Below, in pieces: positions 41,483 to 52,400 of a DNA stretch of 64,000 nt. Every line of letters starts with the position of its first letter. Within the stretch, counting starts at the first letter, position 1. Source of the DNA: Halichondria panicea (lineage: Eukaryota; Porifera; Demospongiae; Suberitida; Halichondriidae). The DNA lies in NCBI RefSeq assembly GCF_963675165.1, contig NC_087392.1:4237442-4301441 (forward strand). Direction: 5' to 3'. Under the pieces are notes generated by a model. That model searched no databases, had not been told where the DNA came from, and saw only the letters and a list, made by a program, of their open reading frames with translations. The translations under genes and the position numbers were made by a program.

Positions 41483-42220
41483 TTATTCATATAGAGTCTA
41501 TAGCTAGAAATAAGAATAAGCTTTGGCTATATACAGACTGAAAAATGTCATGGTCATGGTCACTAATTAATAGTTAACTATTGAACAGCACTTTAGTATA
41601 TACACATCCTTTGTGGTAGATTCTATAGTAGGGGGAAGTAATGCATGGGACAGTTTCAGGACGAGTCATCTGAATTCTTGAAAATCTAATGAATATACAT
41701 TTGGGAAGTCTTATTCATAAAAGAGAATTTCCCTAACAATGTGTATTTACACTGGTCACTGGTAGACTAATTTTGAAGCTAATTCTTGGAACGACAAACA
41801 CAAACAAAAATATAGTCTTATATAGATATAGACATGTGCATAATGACAACATCATGCAGTCAAGTACGCATTCTTTCTAGCATTGTAACAATAATTATAG
41901 GCAACAAAAACGGGTCTGTTGCACTCACTTTATACAGGACCAAGAGTGCATAAGAAGATTCACTCTTGGAATGCACCTCTACAACTGAGCTCCCAGCATT
42001 CATTTATATACCCATGCAGTATATAGTGGTCTTGACTGATGACTCCTTAATTGACTTATGCAATATATTCTTCACAACAAATGGGAAAAAGTTCAAAGCA
42101 GTGCAATTTCATTGACTTGTCACTCACATAATATACACAAAACAGTAAAAACTAACACGAAAGGTGTATAATAATTCAATCATATTTATATTTAAAACTT
42201 GGAAATCCAGGCTATACGGG
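41483..42220. other. Intergenic between the two caspase-fold genes
   Basis: Contains the presumed promoter of the 40019-41482 gene and the 3' UTR of the upstream gene. No coding sequence or repeat recognised. Confidence 0.4.
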
Positions 42221-45200
42221 CTAACTAAAACCAAGTCTAGCATTGGCTTTACTTGCTGCATCGTGTTTGGCTGCTTTTTTGCTGGCTTGTGGTGATCCAA
42301 CCTCTTCACACAATATCCCAGTACTATCCCTCACGATTACTTTGTATTGGAACTTCAGTGTATCACGTATCAAGACTTCTTCCAAATCGTATTTGTACCT
42401 GGCTGATTCACAAGCCATTTTCAAAATTTGCACTGGTGTGTTGTAGGACTGTTTCTTCACAGGTAATTGCTGAGGACTTGAGCCTTGTCTTGTCAGAGCT
42501 GATTTGGGAGTCTGCCCCCTTACTGGTGCATCTGGGTGAAGAAATAAATTATGTCAAATCGAGGGGGTCTAAAAGTTAATGAGTTACCGACACATGCGTC
42601 ATCGTTTATGTATCACAATGATGTGAGGTATATACACAAAATGGGTGTCCCTACTCGCTGGGACTACTAGACTCCCCCTTTGACCTAAATAGATTATGCA
42701 CTTGTCAAGGAGATAGTCTCGTACCCAGCCTCTTTTTTTTATATATATCGAGAGGTAATGGCCAGACTATCAAGCAATAGAGTTGCTTTCTTATGATATT
42801 TAGCTGAGTGATGGTATAATGAAAGCACCGCGGGTGCTAATGCCTCGGTGGAGGTGCCAAAGCTATACACACATTATAATTATCATGATGAACAATAATA
42901 ATTAATTTTGCTGCATACAAACTCAAGGAGTGGGTAATGATCGACCAGATTATTGTTAAGATGCCAAAAGTTAAAGTCTAAAATTAATGGCTGCATCAGC
43001 AGAGCCTTGCAGCTCTCTTCTCTTCTCGCTCTTGCAGCTACCAATAGCTAGCGTTCTAGTGCAGAGCTAACTACTAAGTAGAGTAGCAACACTCGGTGAA
43101 CAACTTTTGCTACGCACTCTTCTGAAAAGGCTGCAATGGCATTCCAAGTATTTTTGCAAAACTAGGCATAACTCGAGAACGAAGCATTATTTTGAAAATC
43201 CACGAATTAAAATCTAAGTATAGAAACTCTTACTTGCACCATAGATTGAAGAGAGAGGGATAGGAAACGGAGTGGTGCACGTGATGATTTTACATTGAAT
43301 CTGCAGTGGAGCCTCGAAAATTATCCGCGCTACGCCCTATGAACGAGGCTATTAAGCACACTTTTGCCGGGTAACTCCTAAAGCTGTGTTTCCTCGAGAC
43401 ATAATCTCTTTCAGCAACTTAAAACACGCCTAGTCCATGAGCCACGTGTAGTACTTGCTAATGACTGACCACACCCAGTAAAAAGAGACTTTCCAATAAA
43501 GTTATATGTTCCCAAGGCTGTTTTAGAGCTATTGGAACATGTAACGTGTAAGCGTGCTGGTTATGACTACTACAATAGGTATAGACCTTGAAATATAAGT
43601 GAGTTGCACGGACTAAGCACAGTTACTTGTAGTTTATTTTATGCACTGAGTGTAGAAATAGATATTGTTGTGATGGCCTCGATTAAACCGCAGCGTAGCG
43701 CGGATGTTACTCGAGATACCAACCGTTTCCTATCCCTCTAACTCTTCAATCTATGCTTGCACTTATTCATCCTTGAGCAGTTGTAGCAGTCTACACAGAT
43801 ACAGACACACAAACATACTACCGTATACCTTGCTTGCGCATGCGTACCGACCGAGACATAATTACTTGGACAGTTCTAATACAATCACCGTCAGGTTGTA
43901 AAGGGGTTATGGTTATAGTGAGAATGGTATTGGGACTGCAAAAGAATCATCACACCTTAGGCCAGGAATATAGTGTAGCTATACTGCTAAAAAAACTCTG
44001 GTGATACACACACACTTTATAACTGAATCATGTCACCAGGTAAATCTACCTCCTGTTGAATAATGCTTCGTCATTGCTAGAGTGCTAACCTATTTGGTGT
44101 CCATAGTTTGTTCAATTTATTTATTATGGTACTCTGATTCCACATGGCTGTACAATTGTCAACGAGTTCTTGCTGACTCAGCAGGTACTTTTTTTGCAAT
44201 AATTATTATAATACTTATGCATGTATAATAGCACTACATTGTGAAATCTAGCCTTCAGTATATTATTTATTATAGTCAAACAGACGATGTACCTAGTCAA
44301 GCAATTATAATAACCTGCTAGAAAGACAATTCCACTGCTTCCATCTCCTTGACAAGTGCATAATCTATTTATGTAAATAAGGTCAAAGGTGAGTCCAGTA
44401 GTCCAGTCCAGTGAATAGAGACGTACACACCAACCATTGATTAACAAAATAATAGCTCACCTAGAATTGCCAAGTGTTTGTAGGCAATTTTAGCAGCTTC
44501 TTCACGAGCTTCTTTCAAGTGCACTTTGGGGTCACTTTCGAAGGAGAGTGTTTTGTTCGTTACCGACAACTTGAAGGTCACCTTGGCAAGAAATTTCCCC
44601 ATAGAGTTCTGAATGTCATCGTATCGCAGCTCTGATATCCTCCTGGCTTGCTGCATGTTGTTAAGGTGTGTCTGACAGCTTATCGGTGGACTGAATGTTT
44701 GAGCAGTACTGGGAGATTCATGGATACTCATCACCCTCATCGAAACATTCAGGGAAGAGGACTCATGTTCAGCAGCTGGTAGAGTCCCTATGGAAAACAT
44801 TGCATTAAAAATGCATCAGGCATCACTTTTAAGTAATTATTAAAGCTAGAGATCGTGAAATTAATGGAGTTGAGACTCTCCAGCAATACATAACTCGTTA
44901 GATCGAATACATGTGCATCACATTTGAAAGCCACTCTTGCTAGATCTACTGATAATGTCTGGGGATTTGTAAGCAACACTAGTTATATGCAAAAAGCCTA
45001 CCATTGTGCACCGCCATTGTTCTCTGGCTCTGCTGTGGCACAAAGTAAGGCATTGCTCCCTGGCTCTGCTGTGGCATGAAGTCAGCCATTGTTCTCTGGC
45101 TCTGCTGTGGCATGAAGTCAGCCATTGCTCCCTGGCTCTGCTGCTGTGGCACAAAGTCAGCCATTGCTCCCTGGCTCTGCTGCTGTGGCACAAAGTCAGC

Positions 45201-46061
45201 CATTGCTCCCAGGCTCTGCTGCTGTGGCATGAAGTCAGCCATTGCTCCCAGGCTCTGCTGCTGTGGCATGAAGTAGACGGTACCGTGAGACTGACCGATG
45301 AGGGAAGGCTGGGTCATGGCTCGCCTGAAAGTCTTCTGTTGGTACATTTGTAAAAGATCTCCATTCACACCAGTCAAAATATTCATCACCGAGTCACAAT
45401 GTGCTTTTTCTTGAATCTTATTCCCTAAACAGTTCAACCATATTCCACCATGTTCTCTTTCGTACGATCGATATCCAATGCTTGTTGAGTATGCCAAGAT
45501 AAAGTTTCCCTCTGGAGGCACATCAATCGTTGGAATAAGTTGTCCACCCTTTTCCGTGATGGGTGCCTCCGTTCTAAAATCAGGAGCACATCCACTTTTA
45601 GGAACAATTACAGCTTCTTTGTACGTATCCGTATCTCCCAAGCAAGAGTCGATCAGAAACACTTTGGGTGTTGTAGCAATAGCAGGGGAAAATTTTGGCA
45701 TGAAATAGTTCAACATCTCGTGGACAGGAAACTTTTGACACTCGTAATCCTGCGCAAAAAAATAGGTCCGTTTTTTGTCCACATCTGCAGTACCATGACC
45801 AGAGAATATTACGACAATGCAGCCGTAATTTGAATGTCCAATGTCTGAAATAATTTGGTGTAAGGACTCATGCAATCGATGACTTGTATAGTTCTTCCAG
45901 CGACAAATATCGTATCCCAAGTTGACGAACACTCGCTCCATTTTATCTCCATCAATGTGCGCTCCAGTGAGATATTGCAAGTTTGTTTCTTTGTAGTCAT
46001 TGGTGATGATGATTGCAAGGCCATTTTTCTGGGCTGACACATATCCTCCAGAACTTGCCAT
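42221..46061 (-). CDS. Caspase-fold protease with two dsRNA-binding motifs, 3 exons
   Basis: Exons 46061-45002, 44787-44461 and 42531-42221 join in frame (about 565 aa). Residues about 12-245 are peptidase C14: CIVVIFSGHGTAD (His), VFLIDSCLGDTD (Cys), and p10-like NFILAYSTSIGYRSYEREHGGIW. Then come seven to eight repeats of 12-13 residues (MPQQQSLGAMADF type), rich in Gln. Exon 2 encodes a first, weaker dsRBM (YDDIQNSMGKFLAKVTFKL to KEAREEAAKIAYKHLAIL). Exon 3 encodes a second dsRBM (TPVQILKMACESARY to ASKKAAKHDAASKANARL) that keeps the lysine motif KKAAK used to grip dsRNA phosphates. No pro-domain. The second intron (1.9 kb) holds a dispersed repeat and a P-type MITE. Inferred: a dsRNA-responsive protease. 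Confidence 0.8.
42819..43860. repeat. Dispersed repeat, copy interrupted by a P-type MITE
   Basis: ATGAAAGCACCGCGGGTGCT to GCATGCGTACCGACCGAGAC matches 47488-48018 over its whole length, apart from the 516 bp insertion at 43240-43755 (plus target duplication). The pair shares ATGCCTCGGTG near both ends in inverted orientation, so it may itself be a non-autonomous transposon. Lies in the second intron of the two-dsRBM caspase gene. Confidence 0.65.
43240..43755. mobile_element. 516 bp P-type MITE
   Basis: The ends CATAGATTGAAGAGAGAGGG and their near-perfect inverted match resemble the CATAGATGAAGGAAGAGAAA ends of the full P element. CTTGCAC flanks it (43233-43239, 43756-43762), a 7 bp target duplication. 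Subterminal CCGCGCTACG occurs in inverted orientation near both ends, as in the big element (CGCGTTACG). The empty site TTACTTGCACTTGATTC is preserved at about 47930. Confidence 0.8.
45005..45275 (-). repeat. Coding minisatellite, 36-42 bp units
   Basis: Seven to eight tandem units (GCCATTGCTCCCTGGCTCTG type on the + strand) lie inside the first exon of the two-dsRBM caspase gene. Units differ by whole codons (CTGCTG or CTG), so the frame is kept and the Gln count varies from two to three. Confidence 0.85.
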
Positions 46062-46420
46062 CCTTCAACTTCTTTCCTGCAGGGGCCTGGGATCGAGCTA
46101 GCTAGCTATACAGCTATACAGCTTCATTGGAGTTGCAGATAGATTCTATAGATGGTCTTGGTCAGAACTAGCTAGAGCATATAAAAGCATTATTGTTATG
46201 TACGTGTGCGCTGAGGTCATCCAGTGAATTTCCTTGGTGAATACCCTCACCACAATGAAATGCCCTCATGCATGAATAACCTTATTATGGTGCCCTTTTA
46301 GCTAGTACACCCTGGTAGACTGTCATGAGCAAGCATAATATTCTGTTTCAAATGCAGAGGAAATGCTAAAAATGACAAAAAGAAATGATGATTAAAGAAC
46401 AAACAGGATAAAATGAAACA
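46062..46420. other. Intergenic, caspase 5' flank and CEP85-like 3' end
   Basis: Presumed promoter of the minus-strand caspase gene and the 3' UTR of the next minus-strand gene. Nothing else recognised. Confidence 0.4.
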
Positions 46421-49400
46421 TCACTGAATATGACAAGCAGTGCTGACTTGAATTGCTAACTGTTCCGACACAAACTCCCTAAGAGTCTCAATATCTCTCT
46501 TCAATCGTCTGCCGTGTTCTAACAGAGCATCGTAACCCTCGGTGAAGGCGAGGTCAGTCTCACTAGCCAGGGCCATGCCATCGTCTCTGGAATCTGCAGT
46601 GGATGTTGTGTGACAGATTCGCAATGACATTGAGGTCACGCTGATAAAGCTCGCCTAGTAAACATACTTTGATCTAGTTACAGGGAAACTTTAGTCTATA
46701 ATTAGTTGCTTGATCAGGGAACACACACAATTCATTACAAGCCACTACAGCTAAGGTACTAGCCTTGGAAACTGCAGATATTGTATATATCCTACGGCCA
46801 GGGAATTTTCCTACATGCCTATAGTACCTCAGCAGCAGTAAACTACAATGCAGATAATTGTGCTGCTACATGTACATGTACTAGTACACCTTAGAGTAAT
46901 GTACTGTACATGTACGTATAATGCTGAACAAGTAAAGTAATGGTTATACTCTATTGTGTAATGGGCCCATTCAGTAGCAAATGAGAAGGTGCTTTTACCT
47001 GTTTGCCCAAAGAGGTGTGAAGAACTGAACTTGTCTTCCATTAGCGATGAAGACAGATCAATGAGAGATTTGAAGTCTTTCAAACACTGAGTCAACTACG
47101 GAGGGAACAACAGAGAGAGTAGGTGAACTCCACAATGAGTTAAGAAGGTACAACGTCATGTAATACAAGTGCCATGCTCAGAACTCACTTCTATGGCAAC
47201 CTGTTGAGCTTTGATTGACTGACTATCAATTGCCTGCAATGGAGATATATACATGCAGCAAATGTACAGAGCCACTACTGCAGTATTGTGACCAAGGGGG
47301 GGTGGGGGTTCAATCAGTAGAAATACTATGTACGGTTATTGCCAGTGTGTTTGCATGTCCAAAGGGCAGTATAAACATAAGTGCACAATTATGTAAGTAC
47401 ACATACACGTACATTGCTATAATCATGGTGGCAGCATACACGTACATACATGTATTATTTTGCTGGCACAGTGTGCCACTTCTAAAAATGAAAGCACCGC
47501 AGGTGCTGATGCCTCGGTGGAGATGCCAAAGCTACATAACATAAAGCTACTAATAGCTTTGATAAACAATTTAATTTTGCTGCATGCAAAAACTCAGAGA
47601 GTGGGTAATGATCGACCATGATTGTTGTTAAAAACGATCGATGCCAAAAGTTCAAGTATAAAATGTAATGGCTGCATTAGCAGAGCCTTGCAGCTCTCTT
47701 CTCACTCTTGCAGCTACCAATAGCTAGCGTTCTAGTACAGAGCTAACTACTAAGTAGAGTAGCAACACTCGGTAAACAAGTTTGGCTACGTGCTCTTCTG
47801 AAAAGGCTGCAATGGCATTCCAAGTAAGTAAAACTAGGCATAACTCGAGAACGAAGCATTATTTTGCAAATCCATGAATTAAAATCCAAGTAAACATGAC
47901 TAGAAGCCTATAGAAACTCTTACTTGCACTTGATTCATCCTTGAGCAGCTGTAGCAGTCTACACAGACACACAGACACACTACCGTATACCTCGCTTGCG
48001 CATGCGCACCGAGGCATAAAAAAACTAACTGCAATAATTATGAAGACCAGGAACCTAGGTCCTAGATGAATAGTAAAAACCCACTACTTCTGTATTATTT
48101 TGTCTAAAATGTGTCTGTTATAAAGGGACTCCACTGTAATCAATATATAACTATAATTATTGTGCCAGTGACCCCAAGGTGCCAACCAGCAATAATTTTA
48201 TTGTTTTCCTTGCCAGCTCAATGACTGATCATTATCTGCTCTCTCACCTCTTTCTCTTGCAGTGTGACATTCTTCTCCACCAGCTGCTGATTTTGAGTTA
48301 GCACCTATAAAATCGACATTAGCCACATACAGTAAATATACGAAGAAATAGCTCCCCGTTTACATGTATTGTATGCCATTGTACAATGAACTAACTCCTA
48401 CAAGTTATAACACGGGAATATAATTATGGGAACTAAATTGGCCAATAATTATGCATAGGTGGCCTTTGTTGAGGAGTTGTTTTGTGCACATTGGGTGCCT
48501 GGCCTAGAACCATTACAAATGCAGCAATGAAATCTACGTATAAGGTGCACTATAATTATGTACAGGGCTGGCATTGATTTCTACATTTAGGATTTGGTAA
48601 AGATCATCAAATTCAAAATGAGTCACCTCTCTCATAGATGACTTCAGTTCACTGACTGTCCCCTGGTTCAGTTGCAGCTCCTCGTTTACAGCCAGCATAG
48701 CATCCTGCACACAAATTTGCAACTCAAATAACACCTCATCAACATAATCATCAAACAAAGGGAAAATCTACAATCAAAACACACTCCACTACTGTAACAC
48801 CAAAACAAGGGACAACTACACATTATTGTACTGTATGTACATTGTTAGTACTGACTTTTCTATTTTAAATATGAATTTTGATGACACCATTTGAAAGGTC
48901 ACTTTCTAAGCTTTCAAAAAATCATAAAACCGTTGAAATTGTGTACACCAAATTCAAGTTATGGCACCTGAAGGAGTCTCCAAACCATTGATTAAATGGC
49001 CAAAATGTCACATGTACATGCAGGGTGTTTTTGTAATAATATTTTTGCACACACTAACCGAGTTTCTGAGCAACTGTGTCTCCAGGGCCTTCATTCTCTT
49101 GACAACAGCCTTGTGTTTGACCCTCAGGTCTGCAGTGGCCTCCTGGAACCGAGCCTTGTGACGTTGTCTCATGGCCTCCAGCTCTCTCTGACAGTGTTTT
49201 TCAGCTTCAAACAGAAGCTGCAGAGAGGGAGAGAGAAAGGTGGGGAGGGGGCATTCATAACCAACTTTATGTGCTATAGTAACAAATGCCATGGTAACAT
49301 TGTGAGATACCAACTTGGCAATGAGATGGTTATGATGTCTACAGAGGTGGAGAAACAGACATAATAAAAAAAAAAGGCCAATCATTATTACAACACTTAC

Positions 49401-52400
49401 GTGCCATGGGAGGAGAAAGTTACCCGCACAAGTTACACGTAAAACTTCAAGCAAAATATGCACTAATACTCGGACATCCAAATATATCCAAATATACAAG
49501 TACATGTATCTAGTTAGCTCTTATCATTTAACAAATCTTGTATACCTTCTGTAATCGGGTGCACTCTGCCCTTGCTCTCTTGTTCTCTTCCAGTAACTGA
49601 CTCGTCTCAGCACCACTGCCCCTACACAACACACACACATAGTGAAGACAGTGCAACTGACTCGTCTCAGCACCACTGCCCCTACACAACACACACACAC
49701 AGTGAGGACAGTGCAACTGACTCGTCTCAGCACCACTGCCCCTACACAACACACACACAGTGAGGACAGTGTAACTGACTCGTCTCAGCACCACTGCCCC
49801 TACACAACACACACACAGTGAGGACAGTGCAACTGACTCGTCTCAGCACCACTGCCCCTACACAACACACACACAGTGAGGACAGTGCAACTGACTCGTC
49901 TCAGCACCACTGCCCCTACACAACACACACACACAGTGAGGACAGTGCAACTGACTCATCTCAGCACCACTGCCCCTACACAACACACACACAGTGAGGA
50001 CAGTGCAACTGACTCGTCTCAGCACCACTGCCCCTACACAACACACACACAGTGAGGACAGTGCAACTGACTCGTCTCAGCACCACTGCCCCTACACAAC
50101 ACACACACACAGTGAGGACAGTGTAACTGACTCGTCTCAGCACCACTGCCCCTACACAACACACACACAGTGAGGACAGTGCAACTGACTCGTCTCAGCA
50201 CCACTGCCCCTACACAACACACACACAGTGAGGACAGTGCAACTGACTCGTCTCAGCACCACTGCCCCTACACAACACACACACAGTGAGGACAGTGCAA
50301 CTGACTCGTCTCAGCACCACTGCCCCTACACAACACACACACACACAGTGAGGACAGTGCAACTGACTCGTCTCAGCACCACTGCCCCTACACAACACAC
50401 ACACAGTGAGGCCAGTGCAACTGACTCGTCTCAGCACCACTGCCCCTACACAACACACACACAGTGAGGACAGTGCAACTGACTCGTCTCAGCACCACTG
50501 CCCCTACACAACACACACACAGTGAGGACAGTGCAACTGACTCGTCTCAGCACCACTGCCCCTACACAACACACACACAGTGAGGACAGTGCAACTGACT
50601 CGTCTCAGCACCACTGCCCCTACACAACACACACACAGTCAATAGCTACTGCATGTACGTATAATGACAGAGTATACCTACTCCCGATAATGAAAATCAG
50701 TTCAAAAGTGCTAGACAGCTACAAACGCTCTGCCAATCCTAATAATGGTGTTAGCAGCGTACAATGTTACAGTACCATCATGTGAACTAGTTCACAAACC
50801 AAACTTGAGTTTGGAAGGTTCTGCAGTTACACCTGTCACCCTATAATCAGGTCACCCTCCTAACACTGCCAGGTGTTATGGAGGGTGACTCAAAAGTCAA
50901 CATGCAGTTCAACCTTGTATTAGCAGGCCAATACAGCCAGTTAATGGGCCACAAAGTCTCCATAGTGTTCAACCCGTGTTAGCAGACCACCTCTTTGGAT
51001 TGACAGAGCGTTGGTAGCTCTTTAGCATTCCTAAGGGTGACCTCTATTGTTATAATGTACACCCCCTCACCTTGCATTGTCCAATTGCTGCCTTAGCTCA
51101 CTGCACCTTAGCTCCAGCTCAGCATGACAGGACTCCTGTGATTGTGATGCCATGGGTACAGTATTCTCTATACATTGACTGTCACTATAGCTCACTGGTA
51201 CAAGTGTAGGTATACATGTGCATTCACAGTGAACTACATGTAGCACAAAAATTACATTTTTAGTCTGTCAGCTAAAATACAATTTACACATTCCTAGCTA
51301 AGGATCAATCAGAATCATGGCTTACATGACTGTCCTTAAACTAAAGTTACATAAAACGCTTAATACACAACTGCTGTTTTGGCTACTATTTAACTATTTT
51401 AAGCACTTCCCAGTAAGGGTAGAGTATCTAATGCTGTGAAAGCACTCTCTACATGTACATGTACACGTACCTGCTCTGTGAGTTTGCCCCGTGCAGTGTG
51501 GAGTTGGTCCTCTTTGACTGCCAGTTGACCGGTGAGGGACGAACACAGCGTGTCCTGGTGCTGGGTCTGAAGGGGAGGGGGGTGTCAAACGAAAACTGTT
51601 GTATGCTTGGAATGTGTAGACAATAATTACAACCACTAGTGAATCTCCTTTGTATGCTATGCACACAAATGCGCTTGCCAGCACTTTAGGTAAGAATCAT
51701 CAGCAGAGGTACTCAAAGTACACATACATATACATACCCTCATGTTTCTTAAAACCAAAGCTACATGTACGCACTTTACTAGGCATAACCAAACATTCCC
51801 TGTTTACAGTAACATTCACAGATGACATGCACATCGTGTAATCAGTTATTGATAGTTTTGATAGCGAAGTGCTCTAGCTACAAAAGATATCCCCCAAATA
51901 ACTTTCCTACATCTATAACTGCACATAATTCTTGGAGTATACGAAAAACAACATCTCTACAAAGGATAAAAGCACACGAGTATTATGTACATCACTAGCT
52001 ATTACTGATAGTCTGATACATTGCACCGTCTACATGTACATGTGATGTATGTGAAAAGGCCAACACTAACTATCAAACGATACAAAACAAACTTGCATGT
52101 ACGCCTCTATAATATTTGAACGATGATGACTTCTCTCCCTGTAAAACATGCCATGCTCATACTGAACATCATATTTTTTCTAACACATACACGTAAGCTA
52201 CATGCTTAGCAACTTACGTGCTCCTTGAGTGCAAGGTACTCCTCCATGGTAGGCATGTTCTCAAAGTATCCGTTCAGCTTGAAAATGTGCTGACTCAGCT
52301 CTTTGCTCTTGCCCTGGGCAACTTGTAACTTGTGCTCCAAGTCTGTCAATGACGTGGTCTTATCAGCCAGCTGCAGCGATTGTATTACAATGTAGGCTGA

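Noticed and set aside
49524-50785. Many Cys-rich or Thr/His-rich ORFs on both strands
   Set aside because: They are frames through the 58 bp minisatellite, not genes, and the regular spacing is tandem rather than CRISPR-like (no unique spacers).
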